Under the pieces are notes generated by a model. The model had not been told where the DNA came from. It did no database searches and saw only the letters and a program-made list of their open reading frames with translations. Made by a program: the position numbers and the translations under genes. Shown piece by piece: positions 23,366 through 30,992 of a stretch of DNA of 42,723 bases (position 1 is the stretch's first letter; each line of letters begins with the position of its first letter). The stretch comes from Brevundimonas diminuta 470-4 (GTDB lineage: Bacteria > Pseudomonadota > Alphaproteobacteria > Caulobacterales > Caulobacteraceae), in the NCBI GenBank assembly GCA_000318405.1, contig KB291729.1, forward strand, positions 73,469 through 116,191. Reading direction: 5' to 3'.

Positions 23366-24540
23366 GCCACAACGACCTCGACCAGGGCCAGGCTATAGCC
23401 GCGCGCGTCGAACGCTTCGTGCGCGACATCGTCATTCCCTATGAGAAGGACCCGCGCGCCACGTCGCACGGCCCGACCGACGATCTGGTCGCCGAACTGC
23501 GGACCCTGGCGCGCGCCGCCGGGCTGATAACGCCACACATCGGGGCCGATGGATCGCACCTGTCGCAGAGGGCGACGGCTCTGGTGCTTCAGGCGTCGGG
23601 CCTGTCGCCGCTAGGCCCGGTCGCCCTCAACGTCATGGCCCCAGACGAGGGTAATATGTACCTGCTGGGCCAGGTCGCCACCGAGGCTCAGAAACGCCGC
23701 TTCCTCGACCCCCTGATCAGCGGTCAGGCGCGCTCCGCTTTCTTCATGACAGAACCCGCCGAGGACCACGGCGCGGGCGCCGACCCCTCCATGCTGAAGA
23801 CCGCCGCCGTGCCGGACGGCGATGGCTGGCGCATCAACGGCCGCAAGGCCTTCATCACCGGCGCGGTCGGCGCCTCGGTCGGCATCGTCATGGCCCGCAC
23901 CGACTCCGGCGACGGCAAGGGCGCGGCCACCATGTTCCTGGTCGACCTGCCCGACCCCGCCGTGCGGGTCGAGCGGGTGATGGAGACGATCGATTCCTCC
24001 ATGCCCGGCGGGCATTCGATCCTCGCCCTCGAAGACCTGCGCGTGCCCGACGAACAGATCCTCGGCGCTCCGCATCAGGGTTTCAAATACGCCCAGGTAC
24101 GTCTCAGCCCGGCCCGCCTCAGCCACTGCATGCGCTGGCTCGGCGCCTGCCGCCGCACCCATGAGGTCGCCGCCGCCTACGCAGTCAAACGCCACGCCTT
24201 CGGCAAGCCGCTGATCGACCATGAGGGCGTCGGCTTCATGCTGGCCGACAACATGATCGCGCTGAAGCAGGTCGAGTTGATGATCGACTGGTGCGCCGGC
24301 GTTCTGGACACGGGCGTGCTCGGCACAACCGAAAGCTCCATGACCAAGGTCGCGGTGTCCGAAGCCCTGTTCGGCGTGGCCGACCGCTGCGTCCAGATTA
24401 TGGGAGGAACCGGCGTCTCGGGCGACACCGTGGTCGAGCAGATCTTCCGCGAGGTCCGCGCCTTTCGCATCTATGACGGGCCCAGCGAAGTCCACCGCTG
24501 GAGCCTGGCCAAGGCCGTGAAGCGGCAGATGACGACCTAG
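23362..24540 (+). CDS. acyl-CoA dehydrogenase, ACAD11 / LvaC-like
   Basis: 392 residues of acyl-CoA dehydrogenase fold. FFMTEPAEDHGAGADPSML and WRINGRKAFITGAVGAS form the FAD/substrate middle domain, QIMGGTGVSGDTVVEQIFRE is near the C-terminus, and the end reads IYDGPSEVHRWSLAKA. In ordinary medium-chain enzymes the catalytic Glu is in YEGT; here Asp372 in YDGPSEVH takes its place, as in the ACAD10/11 branch (DGPDEVH). With the preceding kinase it forms a two-gene version of ACAD11, which converts 4-phosphoacyl-CoA to an enoyl-CoA. The implied substrate is a 4-hydroxylated or lactone-derived acyl-CoA. Oxidation of an unmodified acyl-CoA remains possible. No gene follows on this strand for 1.6 kb. 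Confidence 0.87.
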   Translation: MSHNDLDQGQAIAARVERFVRDIVIPYEKDPRATSHGPTDDLVAELRTLARAAGLITPHIGADGSHLSQRATALVLQASGLSPLGPVALNVMAPDEGNMYLLGQVATEAQKRRFLDPLISGQARSAFFMTEPAEDHGAGADPSMLKTAAVPDGDGWRINGRKAFITGAVGASVGIVMARTDSGDGKGAATMFLVDLPDPAVRVERVMETIDSSMPGGHSILALEDLRVPDEQILGAPHQGFKYAQVRLSPARLSHCMRWLGACRRTHEVAAAYAVKRHAFGKPLIDHEGVGFMLADNMIALKQVELMIDWCAGVLDTGVLGTTESSMTKVAVSEALFGVADRCVQIMGGTGVSGDTVVEQIFREVRAFRIYDGPSEVHRWSLAKAVKRQMTT

Positions 24541-25029
24541 AGCGCGTGCTCGTTCAGAAGCGCGCCTCATCGGTCCGAGGAGCAACATCATGGTGTCTAT
24601 GCCGTCCGCCGCGATCAGCGTCGCCTACGAAAGCTCTCCAGTCGTCGGCGGCACCGCTCGCTCTAGAACCCAAGATGCGCTTCAGGTCCAAGCGGACATC
24701 CCCCCGCGTCCATTCGTCCCGCCTGTCCGTTTCAAAAACTTTAGTTGCGGCGCCGAGTTTTTCGCCATCGCTCAAGATTGGCAAACCAAGTCATTGTCTT
24801 TGCCCCCCTTGATAAGGAACACTGGCTAGACCACCAGCGAAGGCTGTCGTTTTCACCGTGAAACAATTCTGCCGCAGGTCTGCAATGCGCCAGAAGCGGA
24901 CGTTGGAGTCTTTCCCGAAAGCAGACTTTCATCGGGTCGATCGTCGAAGGTAGAGGCAGCCCCCCAACAGGTCGCGCTGGACTGCATGATCACGGCATCC
25001 CCTGCCCCCTCGGCCGACGAACCTCGAGC
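24541..25029. other. intergenic region without a recognisable gene
   Basis: Nearly 490 bases separate the acyl-CoA dehydrogenase from the end of the anti-sigma-like gene. Several short overlapping frames exist on both strands, but none resembles a known protein or has a convincing start. The base composition drops locally (AT-rich at about 24730-24860), compatible with foreign or decayed DNA. No clear terminator hairpin was found after the dehydrogenase stop. Confidence 0.5.
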
Positions 25030-25614
25030 TCACCCCGCTTCGTCCGCACTCTCCCATTCCGAGAGAAGCAGATCGCAGCGTACAAGCAGCCTGCGCATCT
25101 GGCCTTCCCTGAATCGCGTTCCGACAACTCCGGCCAGGGCCGTGCTCAGCCAGACCAGAATGGGCCACGCGAGGCCGTCCGCGAGCCCCGCCGCCGCCAG
25201 GGCGCCGCCGACTGCCGAGGCTGTAACGAGAAGCCATGCCGCCCAACGGGCCCGCCGCATCGCCTTGATTGTCGCCTCCGCATGATGACGAGCCTCCACG
25301 ATTGTCGAGAAAGGCGTCCGCAACGCCGCAGCCTTGACCGTCCTGCGCCCCCTGACCAGGCTGGCCACTATCAGCGGCGTGGCGGCCAGGAGCGCCGCTG
25401 AAGCCAAACCGTAAGACCAATCGAGTTGCCGCCAAGCCAGCAAGGCGAACCAGAGGCCGAAGACCAGAGAGACAAGAGCGCCCACAATCTCGCCCCATCG
25501 CCACACGGCGCGCTCGCGGCGATGACGACTGACCTTCTCGGCCAGCCGGTCGTCATCCGGCGAAGACGCGCGCCAATCGGCCTGCAGATCTGCGATGAAG
25601 GGGTCAGTGCTCAT
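25030..25614 (-). CDS. putative membrane anti-sigma factor
   Basis: 194 residues. A hydrophilic N-terminal ~37 residues (ADWRASSPDDDRLAEKVSRH) would face the cytoplasm. Two hydrophobic hairpins follow, at about 41-90 (GALVSLVFGLWFALLAW) and 126-165 (AAWLLVTASAVGGALAAAG), predicting four membrane segments. It overlaps the 3' end of the ECF sigma gene by 11 bases, the standard sigma/anti-sigma layout, so sequestering that sigma factor is the likely role. No zinc-binding HxxxCxxC motif of the common ZAS anti-sigma type is visible, so this would be a divergent anti-sigma. The functional assignment rests on position more than on sequence. Confidence 0.7.
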   Translation of the reverse strand: MSTDPFIADLQADWRASSPDDDRLAEKVSRHRRERAVWRWGEIVGALVSLVFGLWFALLAWRQLDWSYGLASAALLAATPLIVASLVRGRRTVKAAALRTPFSTIVEARHHAEATIKAMRRARWAAWLLVTASAVGGALAAAGLADGLAWPILVWLSTALAGVVGTRFREGQMRRLLVRCDLLLSEWESADEAG

Positions 25615-26119
25615 TCAGCATCTCCCGAAGCATGGTTTTGGCGCGGTTGACCCGCACGCCGACGTTGGTGGGAGTCAGCGCTAAGGCGTCTGCGATTTCG
25701 GCGTACGACAGATCTTCGAGCAGCAGCGACACAACCTGTCGGTAGGGCAACGGCAGACGACAAACGGCCGATGTCAGCCGCCGCGATCGCTCCGTCGTTA
25801 CGATCTCGTCCTCGGGCGTCGCCGGGGCTCCCCCAGGCTCAACGGCGGCGTCGCGCCTCTTCTGACGGGTGCGGCGGATGACATGATCGACCCCGTGATT
25901 ATGGGCGATGCGATAGATGAAGGCTCGCAAGCGCTCCGGATTCTCCAGCTTGTGGAGAGACAGGTGCACCGCCAGCAGGATGTCCTGGAACAGATCCTCC
26001 TGCAGCGACCGGTCCGCTTCATAGGTCGCCGCGACGCGCGCCAAGCCCGAGGCGTGGGTCTCCAGGACGGTCTCAAATAGGTTCATCGAGCGCTCAGTCT
26101 CCGCCGAGCCTCCCGACAT
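25604..26119 (-). CDS. ECF-type RNA polymerase sigma factor
   Basis: About 171 residues. Region 2 is AATYEADRSLQEDLFQDILLAVHLSL and ERLRAFIYRIAHNHGVDHVI. Region 4 is LPLPYRQVVSLLLEDLSYAEIADALALTPTNVGVRVNRAKTM, a clear helix-turn-helix. ECF factors direct polymerase to a small regulon and are released from a membrane anti-sigma by a signal. Three starts are possible: GTG 26137, ATG 26119 and ATG 26086; I took 26119 without a strong ribosome site to decide. The gene is divergent from the secreted amidohydrolase pseudogene, so that gene may have been a target. No consensus AAC/CGT promoter pair could be asserted. Confidence 0.85.
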   Translation of the reverse strand: MSGGSAETERSMNLFETVLETHASGLARVAATYEADRSLQEDLFQDILLAVHLSLHKLENPERLRAFIYRIAHNHGVDHVIRRTRQKRRDAAVEPGGAPATPEDEIVTTERSRRLTSAVCRLPLPYRQVVSLLLEDLSYAEIADALALTPTNVGVRVNRAKTMLREMLNEH

Positions 26120-26201
26120 TACAAAATCTTTTCGCACTTCCTGCCGTAAGTCCGGGCGCCCGGCGCGGGACTAAGCCGTCAGTCGAACTTGGGAGTTCCT
26201 G

Positions 26202-27664
26202 ATGACACGCCAGATGCTTTTCTCCACCGCCGCAGCGGCCATAGGCTTTCTTGGGGCCGCCGACACCGCTTGGTCTCAGCCCCTTGCTCAAGAGGGACCT
26301 CCGCGCGCGGTCTACCATGGCATGTCGATCGTCGATCCTGCGACGCGATCGGTCATGGCGGGCTCCTACATCCTGATCGAGGGGGGCCGGATCGCGGGCC
26401 TTGGCCAGGGAACGCCGCCACTCGAATGGAGCACTGCGCCCTCTCATGACATGGGCGGGCTCTACGCCATGGCTGGCCTGATCGACACGCATGCTCATAT
26501 CACCCTGGGCCCGGCGGAGCTCGAGTTCGACGGCGACCAGCCCAAGCTCAGAGCCATTCCCCGCCCCGACATCACCGCCCACAATGCCGCCGCGCTGCTG
26601 GCGGCGGGCGTGACCACCGTGCGCATTCCCGCAGGCGACGGCGAAGCCAACCGCGCCTATGCCCAAGCCGTCGCCGCCGATCCGACGTTTGGTCCAGAGG
26701 CGCGCCACGCCGGGGAGGTGATCGACCGCCCTGCCTTTCCGTTCGACGGGCTGGTCACCGAACCAACGCCTGACCTGTCGATCCGCGAGATTGTTCGCCG
26801 CCAAGCCGCTGCCGGCGCGCACTTCATCAAGCTCTACGAGAACCTGACCGAAGCCGATCTTGTGGAAGGTGTCGCAGCGGCGCGAGAACATGGGCTGCCT
26901 ACCATCGCCCACCTGTCCGACATTAGCTGGACGCAGGCCGCTCGGCTCGGCGTGAACGCCTTCGTACACCTGATGCCGACCAGTCCCGACCTCCTCCCAG
27001 AAGACCTGCGTCAGGCCTACGTCAGCCAACTGCGGCCGGGTGGTTTCAATTCTTCGAATGGTGGGAGGTGGTCGATCTCGAAGGTCCGGAGATCGCCGAA
27101 CTGATTGAAGTCCTCGTGTCGGAGGATGTTCACGTCGAGGCCACGCTTGCGGCGTTCGAGCCCGCCTTCTGGGGCGATGACGAGGCGCTCGTGGAGCGGG
27201 CGAGCGCCGACGCCCATCCCGACATGGTCGCCAACTGGCAGGCCGGGTTTCGCTTCGACGCTGGCTGGGGGCCGGAGGATTACGCGCGGGCGAAAGTCGT
27301 CTGGCCCAAAATTCTTCGCTTCCTGCGGATGTTGCACGAGGCGGGGGTGCCCCTAACCATCGGCACGGACCTGGCGAATCCCTTTGTGTCCCCGAGCAGC
27401 TCAATGGCTCGGGAAATGTTCCTGCACGGCGAGGCCGGCATCCCGGCCTGGGATGTACTCAGGCTGGCCACAGCTGGCGCCGCCGACCGCATCGGCGTAG
27501 GCGACAGAACCGGCCGGCTGGCGCCCGGCATGGAGGCAGACATCGTTTTCCTGGGCCGCGACCCAAGCCTCGACCTCTCCGCCGTGAGTGACGTGAGGGC
27601 CGTCCTGAGCAACGGCGCGTCACTGCCCGGCCTGTCAGACCAAGACCGGCTTAGCGATCGCTGA
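26202..27664 (+). pseudogene. secreted amidohydrolase, split by a single frameshift
   Basis: Two frames join into one ~487-residue metal-dependent amidohydrolase. The first (26202-27104) has a signal peptide ending ADTAWS-Q, the metal-binding HAH of LIDTHAHITLG, Lys in HFIKLYENL and His in LPTIAHLSD. The second (from about 27044) continues with FFEWWEVVDLEG, then LTIGTDLANPF, which supplies the catalytic Asp, and RTGRLAPGMEADIVFLGRDP as the closing beta-sandwich. The frames switch at about 27040, where loss of one base from a CCGGG-TGG stretch restores nothing downstream of NSSNGG. Everything else is intact, so this is a very recent mutation, a sequencing error or a phase variant. Related enzymes are imidazolonepropionase-like periplasmic hydrolases. 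GGGAG lies 7 bases before the ATG. Confidence 0.8.
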
Positions 27665-27822
27665 CCGAGCACCCGCCCAGACCCGGTCCAAAACCTAAGC
27701 CGGTCAGCGGCGGGCTTACGCAGCCCCGACCGCAGGGAGCAGCCCATGACTCATAAAACGGAAAACGGATCATACTTCCAAGACAACCCCGGCTGCTCTC
27801 ATGCGGCCGAGGTCTGTTCTGG

Positions 27823-28044
27823 ATGCTGACCGCCCCTCTCGCCCTCCCCGCCGTGATCGCTTGGATCATCTTTGGCGTCGGCCTTTATCTCGGGGTCGAG
27901 AGCTCCTCCCGCCTAATCCTCGCCATCGCTGCCGCCGTAGCGACCGAAGCGATCTTCTCGAGCCTTGCCGCCGCGCTCGGGGTCTCCGTGCTCGAAACCC
28001 AAAAGACGCTTTGGCGCTGGATCGCCCGACGCGGAAATACTTAA
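27823..28044 (+). CDS. small two-helix membrane protein of unknown function
   Basis: A 73-residue frame with two strong hydrophobic helices (about 6-26, LALPAVIAWIIFGVGLYLGV, and 30-55, LILAIAAAVATEAIFSSLAA) and a basic tail WRWIARRGNT. The composition and helix spacing look like a real small membrane protein, not a shadow frame. No strong ribosome site precedes the ATG, and the neighbourhood is a patchwork of broken genes, so it may be the tail of a larger lost protein. It stops 24 bases before the ACR3 remnant begins. No function can be assigned. Confidence 0.4.
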   Translation: MLTAPLALPAVIAWIIFGVGLYLGVESSSRLILAIAAAVATEAIFSSLAAALGVSVLETQKTLWRWIARRGNT

Positions 28045-28068
28045 TCGTGCGGGGCCACCCGCACACGT

Positions 28069-28248
28069 CTGTCCTTTCTCGACCGCTGGCTGACATTGTG
28101 GATTTTCGCGGCCATGGCGCTGGGCGTGCTGCTGGGTACGGTCGTGCCGGGGCTTCCCGGCTGGATCGACGGCCTGTCGGTCGGGACGACCAACATCCCC
28201 ATCGCCATCGGCCTGATCCTGATGATGTATCCGCCGCTCGCGCGGGTG
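28069..28248 (+). pseudogene. arsenite efflux pump ACR3, N-terminal fragment
   Basis: The frame reads [20 protein letters not shown], continues through [20 protein letters not shown] and ends in PPLARV. This is the first ~60 residues of ACR3-family arsenite transporters, covering the first two membrane helices. There is no start codon in frame (a stop lies at 28042), and about 80% of the gene is missing. At 28249 the sequence jumps to an ArsH-like segment in another frame. It is therefore the scar of a deleted arsenic resistance operon. The match is from family motif memory. Confidence 0.7.
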
Positions 28249-28250
28249 CC

Positions 28251-28358
28251 CGCCTGTCGCGCTTCATGGGCTGCGAGACGCGCATCTTCGATCCGTCGAA
28301 CCTGCCGCTGACGGATCAAGTCGACCACGACGACCATCCCGCGAGCGACGTCAAGGAA
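28251..28358 (+). pseudogene. ArsH N-terminal fragment
   Basis: The frame begins [20 protein letters not shown] and continues to DHDDHPASD. This matches the early flavodoxin-fold part of ArsH, the NADPH-FMN organoarsenical oxidase usually encoded next to ACR3. The remainder, including the conserved WSEAQVW region, is gone. It is joined directly to the ACR3 remnant upstream and to a broken ECF sigma gene downstream. It is non-functional; only ~36 residues survive, so the call rests on one distinctive motif plus its neighbour. Confidence 0.55.
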
Positions 28359-28771
28359 ATGAAGGCGGATGCGCTGGAGGGCCTAAACGCCCTCTATCGC
28401 CAAAACACGCTGGCTTGACGGCAGGCTGCGGGCGCACGTCGACCCCCTGAATAGGCCGCGGATGTGGTCCAAGGAGACTTACCTCCGCGCCGCCCCCTAT
28501 TCGGCAGGCCTCATCCGGCACCCCCGGGCCTTCCTCCTGCGGATCCCCATGAACGTGGTCCGGGACGAGAGCCGCCGCCGCAAGAAACGGGGAACTTCGG
28601 AGACCTTCACGGAGGCCGCCGATCCGGGCGAAGCGGCCGGCCAGATGGAGGCCCTGATGTTGAAGCAGGCGGTGTCGACCATGCCCGCCCTTTACCGTGA
28701 AATTTTCGTCCTGAGCCGTTTTGCCGGTATGAGCTATCCTGAGATCGCCGCAGCGCGCCGGCTATGGGCTG
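28359..28771 (+). pseudogene. ECF sigma factor remnant, frameshifted and truncated
   Basis: The start, ALEGLNALYRQNT, lies in one frame (ATG 28359, AAGGA upstream). A one-base shift at about 28412 moves to a frame reading WLDGRLRAHVDPLN and KETYLRAAPYSAGLIRHPRA, the region 2 core. QAVSTMPALYREIFVLSRFA and GMSYPEIAA follow, the start of region 4. The helix-turn-helix is then lost at about 28755. A sigma factor without the end of region 4 cannot read a -35 element, so the gene is dead. It is unrelated in sequence to the intact ECF gene at 25604. Confidence 0.7.
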
Positions 28772-28957
28772 CGCCTCGTACCCGTCCTGCAGAGCCGTGC
28801 CCAGCTCCGCGCCATCTACAGCATCACCCTGCAAGGCGAGCTTGGCACAATCCTCGACTGGATCGAGCGCAGCGGAAAACTCGGCTACAAACCCAAGCCC
28901 GACACCGCTTCATCCCGCTTGTCTATCCCGGTCAAAACAGGGGCGAGACCAGGGTAG
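28757..28957 (+). other. unidentified coding remnant fused to the sigma fragment
   Basis: One frame reads YGLRLVPVLQSRAQLRAIYS and later LGTILDWIERSGKLGYKPKP before TAG at 28955. The amino-acid pattern looks like genuine protein, but I do not recognise the family and there is no start of its own. It begins where the sigma remnant ends, so it marks a deletion junction. Bases 28958-29233 hold nothing I can identify. Confidence 0.3.
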
Positions 28958-29233
28958 CAAGGGCCAGGACGGACCGGCCGGAGGGGACTCCCCACCTTTT
29001 TCAAGTGGAAAATGTCCGGTGCCGATACCGATCACTGCTCTCACCAATCCGCCTCCGGGCAGGGCTGTCATGCGAGCGCAAGCGCGCCGCATGACGCCTG
29101 CCTCGCGGCGAGCAGCGGGTGTGCAAACGGAGGTGCGCCTTCGCGGGGACCCGGCTGCAGGGCCTGACGATCCCGAGAGATCGACGCCCCTCGCATGGGA
29201 CTGAAGCTGGGCGGAAGGCGTGCCGAAGTGCGC

Positions 29234-29252
29234 CGAGGGCGGAGCCCTAAGC
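29234..29252 (+). repeat. hairpin repeat at the left end of the IS110 element
   Basis: AGGGC-GGA-GCCCT is a perfect stem-loop, extended by outer GTGC ... GCAC (29228-29254). The same core with one base changed is at the other end of the element (30880-30898). Such palindromes resemble REP elements, known targets of IS110/IS621 insertions. Confidence 0.55.
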
Positions 29253-29298
29253 ACGGCCGGCCCGCAAGGCCGGCCAAACAAGAATGCTCATCGAGAGT

Positions 29299-30549
29299 CT
29301 AGGCCGAGGCTTGCTGAGGCTGACGCGCGGCGTCGAACAGTTCGCCCGTCGACAGCATGGCGCAGGCGACGCCGATCAAGCGGCTGCCGATCGACCTCAG
29401 CGCCCGGGCGTGGGAATGGCCGCGCTTCCTGAGCGCCGCATACCGGTTGCGGCAATTGAAGTCCCGCATCACGGCCACGCGCGCCCAATGGTAGACCGCT
29501 GTCCGGAGCCGACGCGGACACGACTGGCGCATGATCACCAGCGTCTGCTTGCCGCTGCGCCGGGTCACCGGCGCCACGCCCGACAGGCCACGAAGGGCTT
29601 GGGCGTCCCGCCGAACCACGGCGTCGTGCGCTTCCGACAACAGGGCGGCCAGGACAATCGGTCCGACGCCGGGAATGGACTGCAGAATCTCCGGATCATG
29701 GTGGCGCGGGGGCGTCGGATCGGTCGACGGGATGGCCGCGACCGCCGCGGACAGGCGATCCAGATGCTTCAACGCCGTGCGGAGCTGATCAATGACCAGC
29801 CGCAAGCGTTGGAGGATGACGCGACAATGGGCGACGCACGCGTCGGCAACGCCGGGCGCGACGATCAGCGGCGTGGATCGCAACTGTTCCAACAGGGTGT
29901 CCGCGGTCCAGCGCCGGACCTTGGTGCGCTTGAGCAGCTTGGCCACGGTCTCGGGCCTCACGGTCCTGGCCCGCGCCGGCGTCGGGATCAGATCCCACAG
30001 GTCAAGAATCCAGAGGCTGGCCCAGTCTTCGGCCAGATCGATGACCTGGGGAAAATACCGCCAAAGCTGATGCCGGAACCGATTGGCCAGTCGATTGCGC
30101 TCGGCCGAGAGGTCCTCGGTCATCCTGGACCATTCTCGCAGTTCGATGATGGTCGGATGCATCGGTTCCAGCAGTCGGTAAGCCTGCCGATCGGTCCGCA
30201 GGGCGTCCGCGAGCACCAGGGCGTCGCGCCGATCATCCTTGGCGCCGGCGACCGTGAACCGGTCACGGAAGCGGTCGAGTTGCTTGGGGTTGAGGGCATA
30301 GACTTGGAAGCCCGCCTCCATGAGGCTCTCCACGACCGGTCCGTGCGGAACCTCGATGCCGATCGCCACACGGCCCGGTTCGACGGCCGCAGTGCGCCTG
30401 ATCCACTCCACAAGCTCGGCCAAGCCATCGCCGCTGTGGACGAAGCCCTTGTACCCGAGCTTGCCGCCCTCGGGATCGAGGGCGAAGGCATAGTGCGTGA
30501 CGGACGCCCAATCGACGCCGACGTAAGTTGCTATTCCATCTGTCATCAC
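29299..30549 (-). CDS. IS110-family transposase (DEDD recombinase)
   Basis: 416 residues. The N-terminal RuvC-like DEDD domain shows Asp in YVGVDWA (about 8-14), Glu in VAIGIEVP (about 60-67) and the DxxD of KDDRRDALVLADAL (about 103-116). The C-terminal Tnp domain has EILQSIPGVGPIVLAALLSE with its helix-hairpin-helix, then LSGVAPVTRRSGK, where the conserved Ser of the family sits. All four acidic positions and the Ser are present, so the enzyme looks active. GGAGAAGG lies just before the ATG pair. Enzymes of this class insert by RNA-guided recombination. The gene is intact, so this insertion may be recent relative to the decayed sequence to its left. Confidence 0.92.
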   Translation of the reverse strand: MMTDGIATYVGVDWASVTHYAFALDPEGGKLGYKGFVHSGDGLAELVEWIRRTAAVEPGRVAIGIEVPHGPVVESLMEAGFQVYALNPKQLDRFRDRFTVAGAKDDRRDALVLADALRTDRQAYRLLEPMHPTIIELREWSRMTEDLSAERNRLANRFRHQLWRYFPQVIDLAEDWASLWILDLWDLIPTPARARTVRPETVAKLLKRTKVRRWTADTLLEQLRSTPLIVAPGVADACVAHCRVILQRLRLVIDQLRTALKHLDRLSAAVAAIPSTDPTPPRHHDPEILQSIPGVGPIVLAALLSEAHDAVVRRDAQALRGLSGVAPVTRRSGKQTLVIMRQSCPRRLRTAVYHWARVAVMRDFNCRNRYAALRKRGHSHARALRSIGSRLIGVACAMLSTGELFDAARQPQQASA

Positions 30550-30879
30550 CTTCTCCGTTCCAGGTCGGGCGGCCGTAATCCTCGCCGGCCCTGTTCTGGC
30601 GCTCGAAGGCGCAAACTCCCCACGGGGCGTCGATCACGGCCAATCCGTCGGGGCACACGTCCCCTCTGGGCGCTCGAAGGCGCAGGATCGCCAGGTGACT
30701 CCCGACAGATCAGCCCGTGGGACGATCCTAGACGCGCCCGCGAGGAGCGTCATGAGTGGAACAGGGATCGCCCGACCTGCACAAGCCTGACCCTGATGAT
30801 GACCATGATGACGATCGCCGGCGCGGAAGGTCGGGGAGACCGGCCGGTCCGGCGGCGCAGCCGCGGACCCTGTCCCGCG
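30550..30879 (-). ncRNA. probable bridge-RNA-bearing end of the IS110 element
   Basis: This non-coding stretch lies 5' of the transposase, where IS110 elements encode the structured RNA that pairs with target and donor DNA. GGCGCTCGAAGGCGCA occurs twice, at 30598-30613 and 30669-30684, 71 bases apart, which could form matching stems of two RNA loops. The actual RNA ends and guide segments cannot be set without folding. The strand is inferred from the transposase direction. Confidence 0.4.
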
Positions 30880-30898
30880 CGAGGGCGGAGCCCTTAGC
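30880..30898 (+). repeat. hairpin repeat at the right end of the IS110 element
   Basis: CGAGGGCGGAGCCCTTAGC matches the left-end copy at 18 of 19 bases and carries the same AGGGC-GGA-GCCCT stem with flanking GCGC ... GCGC. The order is hairpin, IS, hairpin in direct orientation, as expected if the element carries one copy or sits between two REP-like units. Confidence 0.55.
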
Positions 30899-30992
30899 GC
30901 TTCAGGGGCATCGTCGTATTCGATGGAGCGAAGATTGCGATACGACATTCGGCGCGCTTGCCGACCTGCCGACGTTGGCCCATTCGGATTTC

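Larger units (their letters stand above)
29234..30898. mobile_element. IS110-family insertion sequence
   Basis: The element is bounded here by two near-identical 19-base segments in the same orientation, CGAGGGCGGAGCCCTAAGC (29234-29252) and CGAGGGCGGAGCCCTTAGC (30880-30898). Inside is one transposase gene on the minus strand with 65 bases on its 3' side and a long ~330-base non-coding stretch on its 5' side. This asymmetry is typical of IS110 elements, whose long end encodes the bridge RNA. IS110 elements lack classical terminal inverted repeats, so the exact ends may lie some bases inside these segments. Confidence 0.65.

Noticed and set aside
24554..24784. 76-residue minus-strand frame in the gap after the acyl-CoA dehydrogenase
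   Set aside because: No start signal, no recognisable motif and low-complexity Arg/His-rich end; treated as non-coding.
29284..30897. 537-residue plus-strand frame across the IS110 element
   Set aside because: It is the antisense of the transposase, whose DEDD motifs are clear on the minus strand.
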